64,000 bases of DNA from Terriglobia bacterium (GTDB taxonomy: Bacteria > Acidobacteriota > UBA6911), in the NCBI GenBank assembly GCA_020072565.1, contig JAIQGI010000021.1, positions 62,001 to 126,000 on the forward strand. Reading direction: 5' to 3'. Numbering within the stretch: position 1 is the stretch's first letter; each line of letters begins with the position of its first letter. Positions 1 to 8,105 of the stretch are shown here, piece by piece. The notes beneath the pieces were generated by a model. It did not search any database, was not told the origin of the DNA, and saw only the letters and a program-made list of their open reading frames with translations. The position numbers were made by a program, and so were the translations under genes.

Positions 1-1132
1 CCATGTCCTCGGCTACGCAGTTGCCGTTTTCCTTGCTGAAGATCGATGGATCGGCCGGTCCCGGCCTTATCGTATTGCCCTGAACCAGGGTTTTGAGGAG
101 GATGCTCTCGCGCTCGCGAATGCGCCGCGCAATCTCGGGCGCCGTCAGCTTCAAACCCTCGTTGGGATTCCCGGAGCAGCCGTAGTACTCTGAGATCCGG
201 AACAGCGTTCCCCGTGGGTACACCTTCCCGTTCGGCGCTTGTGTGCCGTCGCTCTCCGCCCACCAGCCGACGCTGAACGGTTTCGCACTGCCCCAGTCAA
301 ACGAGCGATCCACATACCACGTCTTTGGAACCGTGAACGGTTGGACCAAGTGAACATCGGGCCGCCAGAGGTCGTCCAACATGCCGCCGGCAACAATGTC
401 CCAAATGCCCCAACGCCAGGCTTTGAGTAGCGCCTCGTTGCCCGATACCGACTCCACAACGCGCTGCCAGTACTCGGGATCTGCCTCCAGGAGCTTCCTG
501 TTGTCTTCGAGCAGCGCCGGAATGTAGACGCGCTTTCTGATAGCAGTTGAACCATCGAGCAGCTTGATCTTTTGGACGTGTGGAATCAGCGGTGGCGCAG
601 GATCAACATAGCGGCCCTTCACCCAGGAATGTCCAGGTCCGCCCGGGTTCCCAGTGCACCGGAGAATCGTCTTGACACCCTTCGCGCTTCGCAGGGTCGC
701 CTTGATCTTGTCAATCGCGTACGGGCTGGCCCAGTTCGTAACCTCGTCGAACCCGGCCCACGTGTACGAATGGCCCTGGTATTCCTCAGCGTCAACGTCC
801 CGCTCGAGATGCCTGAGCTTCAACTGCGCCCCGTGCGTCCAAGCGAACGTCGGCGGGGACGTCTTCCACGTCACCCCCATCGGCAGGTATATCTCTTTTG
901 CCCGCCGGATGATTTCTTCGAACTGCTTGTACCGTTTTCTGAACAGGATGCCGTTTGCGTTTGGGCCATGCTGAATGACGTGATTCAGCCAGTCGCCCAG
1001 CAGGCTGTCGGTCTTGCCCCCGCCGCGTCCTCCGCCAAGGAAGACATCGGAAATTTTGCAGCTAATGAGCCAAGTTTGCGGCCCCGGCTGTGGCTCCCAA
1101 ATCGTTACTTCTTTGATTGCGCCGGCGCTCAT
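1..1132 (-). CDS. terL: Phage terminase large subunit, C-terminus cut by window edge
   Basis: This is the ATPase/nuclease motor that packages phage DNA. Translated from the ATG at 1132 (AGAGGA just upstream), the 377 visible codons show a terminase-type P-loop GGGRGGGKT at residues 33-41, a Walker B-like AGFDE at 126-130, a TGNPGG coupling-type motif and the start of an RNase H-type nuclease (SFDWGSAKPF). The frame is still open at base 1, so the C-terminus lies outside the window. It overlaps the end of the small-subunit gene by 71 nt, consistent with a packaging operon. The P-loop and nuclease motifs look intact, so the gene does not look decayed in the visible part. Confidence 0.9.
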   Translation of the reverse strand, partial: MSAGAIKEVTIWEPQPGPQTWLISCKISDVFLGGGRGGGKTDSLLGDWLNHVIQHGPNANGILFRKRYKQFEEIIRRAKEIYLPMGVTWKTSPPTFAWTHGAQLKLRHLERDVDAEEYQGHSYTWAGFDEVTNWASPYAIDKIKATLRSAKGVKTILRCTGNPGGPGHSWVKGRYVDPAPPLIPHVQKIKLLDGSTAIRKRVYIPALLEDNRKLLEADPEYWQRVVESVSGNEALLKAWRWGIWDIVAGGMLDDLWRPDVHLVQPFTVPKTWYVDRSFDWGSAKPFSVGWWAESDGTQAPNGKVYPRGTLFRISEYYGCSGNPNEGLKLTAPEIARRIRERESILLKTLVQGNTIRPGPADPSIFSKENGNCVAEDM

Positions 1133-1664
1133 ATTCCTCTTGGCTTCGTTTGGCCCATTCGTCGTCGTCCTCGACCGGCGTCGGCAGCCTCACCACTTTC
1201 ACCTCACCCGAATGATCCGCAGCCACGTTGTCTGTCGGCTCGCCCCTGGCCAAACGCTCAATTTTCACTCCCACCTCAAGCAACCGCGCAATCACGCTTG
1301 GCGTCATCTCAACGTCTTTCCTGACTTGCCCCTTCTCGTCGAGCAGGTTCTTGACGCCGCCCATCGCGATGTTTTGCAGCGTTGTTCCTTCCCTGGCCTG
1401 ACGCTCCGCCATTTCGATGCGGGCCTTTTCCTGCGCGGCCTGCTTCAATCGCTGCATGTGCAGGTCATAGGCTTCGGCCCGCTTCAGCCAGTCCCACTTG
1501 GAACTCAGATCCCACATCATGCGGACGGATCGCCCGACCTTCTCCGCAACCTTTTTGACCGAACGCTCCAGAGCTTCCATATCTCGATACAGGCAGAAGT
1601 ACGAATACGCCCGCATCGACTCAAACGGCTGCCGATCCCATTCCTCAATCTCGATCTTGGCCAC
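1062..1664 (-). CDS. Probable phage terminase small subunit
   Basis: 200 aa, GTG start at 1664. It lies directly upstream of and overlaps the large terminase gene, the usual place for the small subunit, which recognises phage DNA and loads the motor. The N-terminal third (AKIEIEEWDR...SVKKVAEKVGRSVRMMWDLS) reads like a helix-turn-helix of the small-terminase type, and the middle is a highly charged probable coiled coil. The C-terminus is rich in Arg, Asn and Ala. Assignment rests on position, size and helix-turn-helix character, not on a signature motif. Confidence 0.7.
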   Translation of the reverse strand: MAKIEIEEWDRQPFESMRAYSYFCLYRDMEALERSVKKVAEKVGRSVRMMWDLSSKWDWLKRAEAYDLHMQRLKQAAQEKARIEMAERQAREGTTLQNIAMGGVKNLLDEKGQVRKDVEMTPSVIARLLEVGVKIERLARGEPTDNVAADHSGEVKVVRLPTPVEDDDEWAKRSQEEYERRRNQRSNDLGATAGAANLAH

Positions 1665-2088
1665 GACACACCAACCGCTTCACTTCGTATGCGCTTCTTG
1701 CCGAGCTGCAATGATTCCTGCGACCGCTCTGCGTCGCCACCGGTCAAAGACCTCGATCTATCTTCATACTTTCCGTCGATGTTAGGTCGCCGACTGTCTT
1801 GGGGGCCATCGAGAGCTACGCGGATTGACCCTGCCGAGTCGATAGATGATGGAACATTGTCTGTCAGCGAATATCAAGGTCCAATCCGCCATACCGAGCG
1901 GAGCCGCGCTGGAAATCTCAAAAACTCCATGACCGACAACATCGTTTTCGTTGTAACATCAATTTGCAAATCCCATTGGGATTCGGGACAACGCGGTTGG
2001 GGCAGCATCCCGTTATCTGAAGGCTAAGTGGTTCACTTGCAGCCGAGAATGACCAGTGCCATACCTAGAGTTGGAGATGGTGTAATTT
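1665..2088. other. Intergenic region between terS and the GHKL gene
   Basis: 424 bases between two divergently oriented genes. I see no convincing gene, RNA or clean -35/-10 pair. The + strand start at 2089 has a GGAGA at about 2072-2076, somewhat far (12 nt) from the ATG. This is the right-hand edge of terS and the left edge of the inserted GHKL gene; no flanking direct repeat was recognised. Confidence 0.5.
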
Positions 2089-4140
2089 ATGCGACTCGAC
2101 GTTAAAGGCCGTATCCGCAATGTTTCGCTGCCGGCGAGCAGGCCGTTGCTACCGTTGTTCGAGGCCATCGTCAATTCGGTCCAGGCCATTGAAGACAGCG
2201 GCGAGGCGAAAGGAACTATTGAAATCTCTATTCTGAGAGACAATTGGAATTTGCTGAGCGATCAGGATCGCGCGTTTGGTGACATCATCGGGTTTGAGGT
2301 ATCAGATAACGGCATCGGCTTCACGGAGGAGAACTTTGCAGCGTTCGAGACCTCCGACACAACGTACAAGCAGAACCGGGGCGGTAAAGGCGTTGGCAGG
2401 TTCCTGTGGCTCGTGGCGTTTGCACGCGTCGAAATCGAAAGCCATTACCTGGCGAACGGACAAATGGAAGTCCGCCGGTTCGCCTTCGTACCGGAAGGCG
2501 AAGGCGTCCAAGACCCTGTTCGCGCTGCTTCCGACCGGGCGACACGGTCAACCACCGTTCGGTTGACGGGCTTTTTGCCAAAGTACAGGGAAACATGCCC
2601 AAAGAAGGCGGAGACCATCGCCGCGCACATCGTTGAACACTGCCTTGAGTTCTTCATCCGCCGAGATTGCCCTCGGATCATCCTGACCGATCAGCAGTCA
2701 GGAGACACCTTTGAACTTAACCGGATGTTCGACTCTGAAATGGTTACACATTCGAAGGCCGATGATTTCACAGTCAAGGAGAAACAGTTCTTCATCGTTC
2801 ATGTCCGTCTCTATTCCTCCCATGCGCGCGAGCATCTCGTCCATTACTGTGCTCATGACCGGATAGTGAAATCGGAGCGGCTTCGAGGTCGTATTCCTGA
2901 TCTGGCCCGCTCGCTCGAAGACGACGAGCACCATCCCTTCCTCTATGCTGCTTATGTCGAGTCCGACCTCCTTAACGATACCGTCAATCCCGACCGTAGC
3001 AACTTTGACATTGCCAGCGACCCACCCGATTTGCCCAGTGGCGAAATAACCTGGAAGGACATCAACGCGGCTGTCGAACAGCAATGCCGTTCATTCATTA
3101 CCCACTACACGCAGACAATCGCCCGTCAAAAGCAGGATCGCATCAACCGCTTTGTGGCCACCGAGGCTCCAATGTATCGGCCGATAATGAAGTACATTGG
3201 AGAGAAGATCGACAAGATCGATCCTGAAATCAAGGACGATGAATTGGACATCCGTCTCTATGAGGCCTATCACGCTCTGCAAGTGGAACTACATTCGGAA
3301 GGGCAGACACTCTTGCAAACTGAGGCTACCGCCGCTGATCTGGATGACTATGCCAGCCGGCTTCAGGCCTATTTCAACAAAGTGACCGACATTAACGCCG
3401 CCGATCTTGCCCGGTACGTCTGCCATAGGAAGGCTATTCTGGACTTTCTGCAAAAGCAACTTTCCATTGACGAGGAAGGCAAGTATCGTCGGGAAGAACG
3501 CATTCACAACATCGTCTTCCCGATGGGAAAGACTTCGGATGAGGTTCCACTTGAAGGCCATAATCTCTGGTTAATTGACGAAAAACTCGCCTACCACGCT
3601 TTCCTGGCTTCGGATAAGCAGCTCCGTTCCTGCCCGCAGTTGAATTGTACGAGTGGCAAGGAACCGGACATCATTGTGTTCGATATCGCCTGCGCCTTCG
3701 TGCCTTCCACAGATCCGCCGTATCCAGCGTTTGTAATCGTTGAATTCAAGCGGCCGATGCGGAAGGATTTTAATGAAGACAAGAATCCTTTCGTGCAGGT
3801 CCGTGAGTATATCACGGAGCTCCGCTCCAGGAAGGCCCGCACGCCTGAGGGCCGCGACATCCCAATCGACGACAACACCCCTTTTTACTGTTACATCGTC
3901 TGCGATAACGTCTCTTCGCTTGAGCAGCAAGCCAAGGACTTTGAGCTTCTGGACACGCCCGATGGACAGGGCTTTTTCGGCTTCAAGCGGCACTACAATG
4001 CCTACTTCGAGGTAATTTCGTATACCAAGATGGTGACGGATGCCAAAAAACGCAATGCTGTCCTGTTCCAAAAGCTGGGATTGCCCGCGCGCATCAACTT
4101 GAAGGATCCCACTCCTGCGCCGTCATGCGCGCAAGAATGA
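2089..4140 (+). CDS. GHKL ATPase fused to a PD-(D/E)XK-type nuclease, candidate defence protein
   Basis: 683 aa. The N-terminus carries a Bergerat-fold (HSP90/MutL/histidine-kinase) ATP site: N-box E25-A-I-V-N29, G1 box D73-N-G-I-G77 and glycine-rich lid G98-G-K-G-V-G103. The C-terminal third carries a restriction-endonuclease-like core: D527 in EPDIIVFD, then V-E552-F-K554-R-P and a following QVREY helix. The middle is long and helical. There is no kinase H-box, so a two-component role is unlikely. It is the only + strand gene in the packaging region and splits the HNH gene from terS, so it looks like transferred cargo. An ATP-gated nuclease fits phage defence or inter-phage exclusion; that role is inferred, and I do not recognise a named system. 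Confidence 0.75.
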   Translation: MRLDVKGRIRNVSLPASRPLLPLFEAIVNSVQAIEDSGEAKGTIEISILRDNWNLLSDQDRAFGDIIGFEVSDNGIGFTEENFAAFETSDTTYKQNRGGKGVGRFLWLVAFARVEIESHYLANGQMEVRRFAFVPEGEGVQDPVRAASDRATRSTTVRLTGFLPKYRETCPKKAETIAAHIVEHCLEFFIRRDCPRIILTDQQSGDTFELNRMFDSEMVTHSKADDFTVKEKQFFIVHVRLYSSHAREHLVHYCAHDRIVKSERLRGRIPDLARSLEDDEHHPFLYAAYVESDLLNDTVNPDRSNFDIASDPPDLPSGEITWKDINAAVEQQCRSFITHYTQTIARQKQDRINRFVATEAPMYRPIMKYIGEKIDKIDPEIKDDELDIRLYEAYHALQVELHSEGQTLLQTEATAADLDDYASRLQAYFNKVTDINAADLARYVCHRKAILDFLQKQLSIDEEGKYRREERIHNIVFPMGKTSDEVPLEGHNLWLIDEKLAYHAFLASDKQLRSCPQLNCTSGKEPDIIVFDIACAFVPSTDPPYPAFVIVEFKRPMRKDFNEDKNPFVQVREYITELRSRKARTPEGRDIPIDDNTPFYCYIVCDNVSSLEQQAKDFELLDTPDGQGFFGFKRHYNAYFEVISYTKMVTDAKKRNAVLFQKLGLPARINLKDPTPAPSCAQE

Positions 4141-4336
4141 AATCCTGATGATCCCTCAGGCTCCCTTTGATTGTTGAATGCTGCTGATTCCCCATAACAT
4201 CTCCTTGGACAGGTCCTCCGCAAGATATTGGATTGCCTCACCCTGCCTTCGAAAACTCCGCCAATTGGACGAGCTCATGCCTGATCTCCGTACAGACGTG
4301 GTGTGATTCGCTTCGCGCCAGGCATGCAAAGCACCC

Positions 4337-4771
4337 CTAGGCAGAAATGTGTTCGAAACTCTGATGTGCCGCTTCTTCACTTTCCAAATCCTCGAAGGCG
4401 GCGGATTCTGCAGTTGCTACCATGAGCATTCCCATCCTGATCCATTTCTGAATCTTCATTAGGTCTAGCTTCGAGATTTGATTTGCCCGCTTTGCGAGTG
4501 CCTCGTATCGTTCCTTGCCAATATGGATCAGCTTCCAGACCTTGTGCACGTTCGGGTGATGGTCCATGTACCAGTGGCATTGCCAACAAAGAGCCGCGGC
4601 ATTCTCCAGGTCGAAGCGCGTCGCCTTGTGCCGCCTGCTGTGGAAGTGACTACAATGGAGCATGTCTCGATTTCCGCTGAAGTTCCTGCCGCATCGGGCA
4701 CATTTCCAGTTTGCCCGGGTCCGAACCAGGACTGAGAACTCCCGGTCCAGCATTTCCAATCCCGTCGACAT
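4337..4771 (-). CDS. HNH endonuclease-like protein of the phage packaging region
   Basis: 144 aa starting at the ATG at 4771, 8 nt after the dnaN stop codon. It shows CARCGRNF, then HCSHFHSRRHKATRFDLENAAALCWQCHWYMDHHP: two CxxC knuckles around an H...H...N...H core, the arrangement of zinc-bound HNH nucleases (similar to NinG/RAP-type proteins). HNH proteins next to terminases commonly assist DNA packaging. Here the GHKL gene now separates it from terS. An upstream in-frame extension to 4897 exists but lies inside dnaN and is not needed. Confidence 0.75.
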   Translation of the reverse strand: MSTGLEMLDREFSVLVRTRANWKCARCGRNFSGNRDMLHCSHFHSRRHKATRFDLENAAALCWQCHWYMDHHPNVHKVWKLIHIGKERYEALAKRANQISKLDLMKIQKWIRMGMLMVATAESAAFEDLESEEAAHQSFEHISA

Positions 4772-4779
4772 CCAGCCCC

Positions 4780-5892
4780 CTACTGCTTCATGGGCATCAG
4801 CACGTACCGGTATTCGAACTCCGATTCGCCGACCGGCCTCAGTTCCGCCTGGGTTTCGCCATCCTTCAGCGCAACGGTCACGTTTGTCGACCCGCATGCA
4901 CCCAGAAAGTCCAGGATGTATTTCGGGTTAAATCCGATCTCGAGCGGGCTTCCCTCGTATTCCAGGGGAAGAACTTCGCAGGCTTCACCGATCCCGACTG
5001 AATTGGCGGTGACCATCAGCATTGCGGCATCCATCGCGAGCTTGATACACCGGATGCGGTCGTCGGTCATGATCCCGACACGCTTCACAGCCTTCGCAAG
5101 GTCTGCCACAGGAACCGCGATCAGCTTGTCGTTGGCCTTGGGGAGCACCAATTCGTAGTTCGGGAATCTCGCGGCAAGCATCCGGCTGGTAAGCCGCTTG
5201 CCCTCGACCGCGAAAAACTGCTTGTTCTCGCTTATCGCGAATCCAACGACTGGATCGCTACCGCCGATCAGCCCCTGAAGCTCGACGAGCGCCTTATACG
5301 GAATCATGATGCTGGTCTCGGATTCGACTTGGGTGAGGTCTGCATTCTTGGTCACGATTGCCAGCCGATGACCGTCAGTGGCCACCATGCGCATCTGCGT
5401 CGGGCTCAATGCGAGCAATGCCCCTGAAGTGGCATAAGCCGATTCTTCCCGGCTGACTGCGAATATCGTGCAGCGGATCATCTCCTTTAACGCCGCCCCG
5501 GGGAGCGCAACCACGCCATCGCACGGGAACGATGGGATCTGGGGAAAGCTCTCGACAGACAAGCCTGGCAGCTTGTATTCCGATTTCCCGGACTTCAACT
5601 GGATGAAATCGTTCTTGAGGAGCTTGATTCGGATCTCGGCGTCTTCCGGCTGAAGCCGCACAATGTCAAACAGGCGCTTCGCGGGGACGGTTGCCGCGCC
5701 TTGCTCCTCGGCCTGGACCTCGCAACTTGCCTGGATCGAAATATCGAGATCAGTACCGACGATGGTGAGCCTTTCGCCCTCGACTCGCAGAAGCACATTC
5801 GCCAGGATCGGGATCGTGCTTTTTTGCTCGGTTACGGCCTTTGCCAGGCCCAACGGCTCCAACAGATCGTTTCTTGAAACGATAAAATCCAT
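4780..5892 (-). CDS. dnaN: DNA polymerase III beta subunit (sliding clamp) homologue
   Basis: 370 aa, full length for a bacterial clamp (three domains). The N-terminus MDFIVSRNDLLEPLGLAKAV and the stretches ILANVLLRVEG, LFDIVRLQP, YKLPGLSVESFPQIP and ATDGHRLAIV are typical DnaN signatures. The clamp holds polymerase on DNA. It sits in a minus-strand run with HNH and terminase genes and not near dnaA or recF, so it is most simply an element-encoded clamp that recruits or replaces the host clamp. SD-like AGAGGG lies 8 nt before the ATG. The C-terminus is LMPMKQ rather than the usual LMPMRL/V. Confidence 0.95.
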   Translation of the reverse strand: MDFIVSRNDLLEPLGLAKAVTEQKSTIPILANVLLRVEGERLTIVGTDLDISIQASCEVQAEEQGAATVPAKRLFDIVRLQPEDAEIRIKLLKNDFIQLKSGKSEYKLPGLSVESFPQIPSFPCDGVVALPGAALKEMIRCTIFAVSREESAYATSGALLALSPTQMRMVATDGHRLAIVTKNADLTQVESETSIMIPYKALVELQGLIGGSDPVVGFAISENKQFFAVEGKRLTSRMLAARFPNYELVLPKANDKLIAVPVADLAKAVKRVGIMTDDRIRCIKLAMDAAMLMVTANSVGIGEACEVLPLEYEGSPLEIGFNPKYILDFLGACGSTNVTVALKDGETQAELRPVGESEFEYRYVLMPMKQ

Positions 5893-6019
5893 GCTGTCCC
5901 TCTCGGTAGCCGATTGTTTTGAGAGCTGGGTTCCCGGCAGAAGACCCTAGCACGCCGGACTCGCGCCGTTCGGTTTCTACGCCGGTCACCTGTGCGTTGC
6001 TTCCGCATTTCCTCGTGAG

Positions 6020-6259
6020 CTAATTCAGGCCAGGCCTGGCGCTTCTGACTGAGTTGGGGAAGAGCCTCCGGTCGGGATGGGGCATGGGGGGATCAGGCTT
6101 GGGTGCCTCTCCTGGTTTTGGCATTTGCCGCATCACGTTGCCGATCCCATTGAGTATCACCGAGACAATGCAAAGAATCCCGATGCCCAGGGGCCAACTC
6201 TTCGCGCCTACCGAAATCAGCACGCAGCCAGCAATCAACGTCAGAAGATTTGCGATCAT
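6020..6259 (-). CDS. Small two-helix membrane protein
   Basis: 79 aa from the ATG at 6259, chosen because AAGGAG lies 7 nt upstream. There are two adjacent hydrophobic segments (about residues 3-17 and 20-42) and then a proline-rich, charged tail. The size and topology would suit a holin or a small phage membrane protein, but no family is recognised and no lysis gene is adjacent. Confidence 0.55.
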   Translation of the reverse strand: MIANLLTLIAGCVLISVGAKSWPLGIGILCIVSVILNGIGNVMRQMPKPGEAPKPDPPMPHPDRRLFPNSVRSARPGLN

Positions 6260-6376
6260 CTCACTCTCCTTGCGGCTCCGCCTTGGGCAGCCAGTTGCGC
6301 CCAACGCATGCGCCCGCCACCGGCAAAAGTGCGTATTCGTGCCGGAGCGCCCCCGTTGGTCCTCCCCCGGGCCGGT

Positions 6377-6592
6377 TTAATCGCCGTCGATGAAGTCGGC
6401 GAGTTGCGCCAGAACGTGGAACGTGCCGCCGTTTTTCATTGAGATTTCCACGATTGGAGATTCGTCAGGGTCAGGGCGAATTTCTCGCATTGAGGAGATT
6501 TGATCGCCGGCAATCAGTGCCTCGCGGATATGTGGATCTTCCGCCCCATCGCCATAATCGAAGTAGTTCACTTGGTAAAAGGTTCGATCCAT
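6377..6592 (-). CDS. Small hypothetical phage protein
   Basis: 71 aa from the ATG at 6592, with AGGGGA upstream. Acidic, with many Asp, Glu and aromatic residues (DRTFYQVNYFDYGDGAEDP). No family recognised. It ends in TAA, showing that UAA is used as a stop codon in this cluster. Confidence 0.5.
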   Translation of the reverse strand: MDRTFYQVNYFDYGDGAEDPHIREALIAGDQISSMREIRPDPDESPIVEISMKNGGTFHVLAQLADFIDGD

Positions 6593-6695
6593 AACGCTTC
6601 CCCTAAAATGCCGAAGGCCGCCATTTCTGACGGCCTTGTTACTGCCCATGATGGGTTGACAGATCAGCGGTGTGGGAACTATAGCCGCATCGGAA

Positions 6696-7187
6696 TCACG
6701 CTTTAGCGGCAGTCGTGCCCAGGTTAGATAGCTCTGCAGCTGAGCTCTCGCCCCATGTATTGCTATTCCTTGTCATGCACTGGTGGCATTGCTGTCTCGC
6801 TCGACTGGATCTCCAGCAGCCGGGCAAGTCCTCGGTTTGCGCAATCGCTCTGGCTCCCGACAGAAATTCGGCGAACACGTATTCCAGGCCTTGCCATAGG
6901 TTTGTGTCGTCGATGTCGCCGTTGAGCTTCATCAGGTTCAGGGCCTGCTCGATCACCCCAGCAACGGCCTCGGGAACGTTCGCGGTCTTGAAGATCATTC
7001 GTAGTGGCACCCAATCTTCATGACTCTCTTTCGGGAGACGCTTCCGGCGCGGCCTCGCCTCTTGCCGATTCGCGCGTCCCAGAATCTCCTTTGCAATTGC
7101 TTGGTCCCTGGGGCAGAACAGCTTCAGAAGCGCCTCGTCATCCAGGCAACGATCTTCAGCATCATTTGTCGACGTTTCTTCGTCCAC
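6696..7187 (-). CDS. Hypothetical protein sharing a domain with the C-terminus of the ParB-like protein
   Basis: 163 aa, GTG start at 7187 preceded by GGGAGG, 3 nt after the upstream ParB-like gene. Residues about 58-112 (DWVPLRMIF...VPEAVAGVIEQALNLMK...LWQGLEYVFAEFLSG) align by eye with the last 55 residues of that ParB-like protein (NWVPLATIF...VPEAAAKVIQEAVDKMK...RWQAIELWAADCLAG). The gene is therefore probably a partial duplicate carrying only the C-terminal domain. The last 40 residues look low-complexity and unrelated. Function unknown. Confidence 0.6.
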   Translation of the reverse strand: MDEETSTNDAEDRCLDDEALLKLFCPRDQAIAKEILGRANRQEARPRRKRLPKESHEDWVPLRMIFKTANVPEAVAGVIEQALNLMKLNGDIDDTNLWQGLEYVFAEFLSGARAIAQTEDLPGCWRSSRARQQCHQCMTRNSNTWGESSAAELSNLGTTAAKA

Positions 7188-7190
7188 TCG

Positions 7191-8105
7191 TTACCTCCCG
7201 GCCAGGCAATCGGCGGCCCAGAGCTCAATGGCTTGCCAGCGATTTTTCTCGCCCACGTTTCCTTCAGCTTTCATTTTGTCCACTGCTTCCTGGATGACCT
7301 TTGCCGCCGCCTCCGGTACGGAATCGCCGTCGAAAATGGTCGCCAGCGGCACCCAGTTCTCCCCGGCTTCTGCCTCCCCTCGCTTCACGAGGTAGAAATG
7401 GACGATATCGAGCAAGCGCGCCAAAATCGCCGCGGCATTCACAACCTGATGCAGGCTGGATATCTTCTGGGCCGCATCCTTGAAACGGTCGAAATCCGCC
7501 TTGTCCGCGACGTAGATGTGAGCGTCAGACGACAGCAGTTCGAGCACTTCCTTGAACCGCTTAAAGTCGCGTTCCACGAAAAGGATGTTGACGAGCTCGT
7601 AGTCGATGTCGAACATCACCGGGTCGGCCTTGACGTCCACCTTCGGAATTTCGATGTCCAGATCCGTCAGCCCGCTTTCGATCTTGGCGTTGATGTCGTC
7701 GATCTCTTGGTAGAGTTGCGCCAGGATCTGCTTGTCGTCGTACCCGTTCAGGGAGTTATGCGCCAGCTGCTTGGCTACGACATCCGATCGCTTGAGCGGC
7801 GTCTGATCGTTCAGGACATAGATCTCTGTCAGACCGGCCTTCCTGCTCGCCCTGGTACGATGATGTCCACTCAAGATCATAAACTCGGAGTTTGAGTCCT
7901 CCGGATTCGTGTTGCATGTAAACGGCAGCGATTCCAGCCGGCCGCTCTGCTTGATGTTCTGCGCCAGCCGCTCAAATTTCTCGGGCGCCATGATCCGGGC
8001 GTTTTTGTCCTGCTCACGCAGGCAGTCGAGGTGGACTCGCCAAATAGACAGACCGCCCTCGAGGTCACAGACCTTCTGCCGCTTCGCTAGGTTTGGATGC
8101 GCCAT
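7191..8105 (-). CDS. ParB/sulfiredoxin-fold protein with extra C-terminal domain
   Basis: 304 aa. Residues about 20-120 form a ParB N-terminal-type domain: VHLDCLREQDKNAR, then FERLAQNIKQSGRLESLPF, then the nucleotide-binding G80-H-H-R83. ParB folds act as CTPases in partition, as nucleases or as regulators. The following region is helical, and the last 55 residues match the adjacent 163-aa protein. The start overlaps the upstream modification-enzyme gene by 41 nt, so they are translated together. No ParA is nearby, which argues against classical partition and for a DNA-modification or regulatory role. Confidence 0.75.
   Translation of the reverse strand: MAHPNLAKRQKVCDLEGGLSIWRVHLDCLREQDKNARIMAPEKFERLAQNIKQSGRLESLPFTCNTNPEDSNSEFMILSGHHRTRASRKAGLTEIYVLNDQTPLKRSDVVAKQLAHNSLNGYDDKQILAQLYQEIDDINAKIESGLTDLDIEIPKVDVKADPVMFDIDYELVNILFVERDFKRFKEVLELLSSDAHIYVADKADFDRFKDAAQKISSLHQVVNAAAILARLLDIVHFYLVKRGEAEAGENWVPLATIFDGDSVPEAAAKVIQEAVDKMKAEGNVGEKNRWQAIELWAADCLAGR

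Noticed and set aside
572-2027. Long + strand open frames over the terminase genes (250 and 337 aa)
   Set aside because: They are mirror frames of terL and terS, with Arg/Pro-rich composition and no domain; the minus-strand proteins have clear motifs.
6654-6683. + strand TTGACA and TATAGC with 18-nt spacing
   Set aside because: No + strand gene follows for several kilobases; probably chance.
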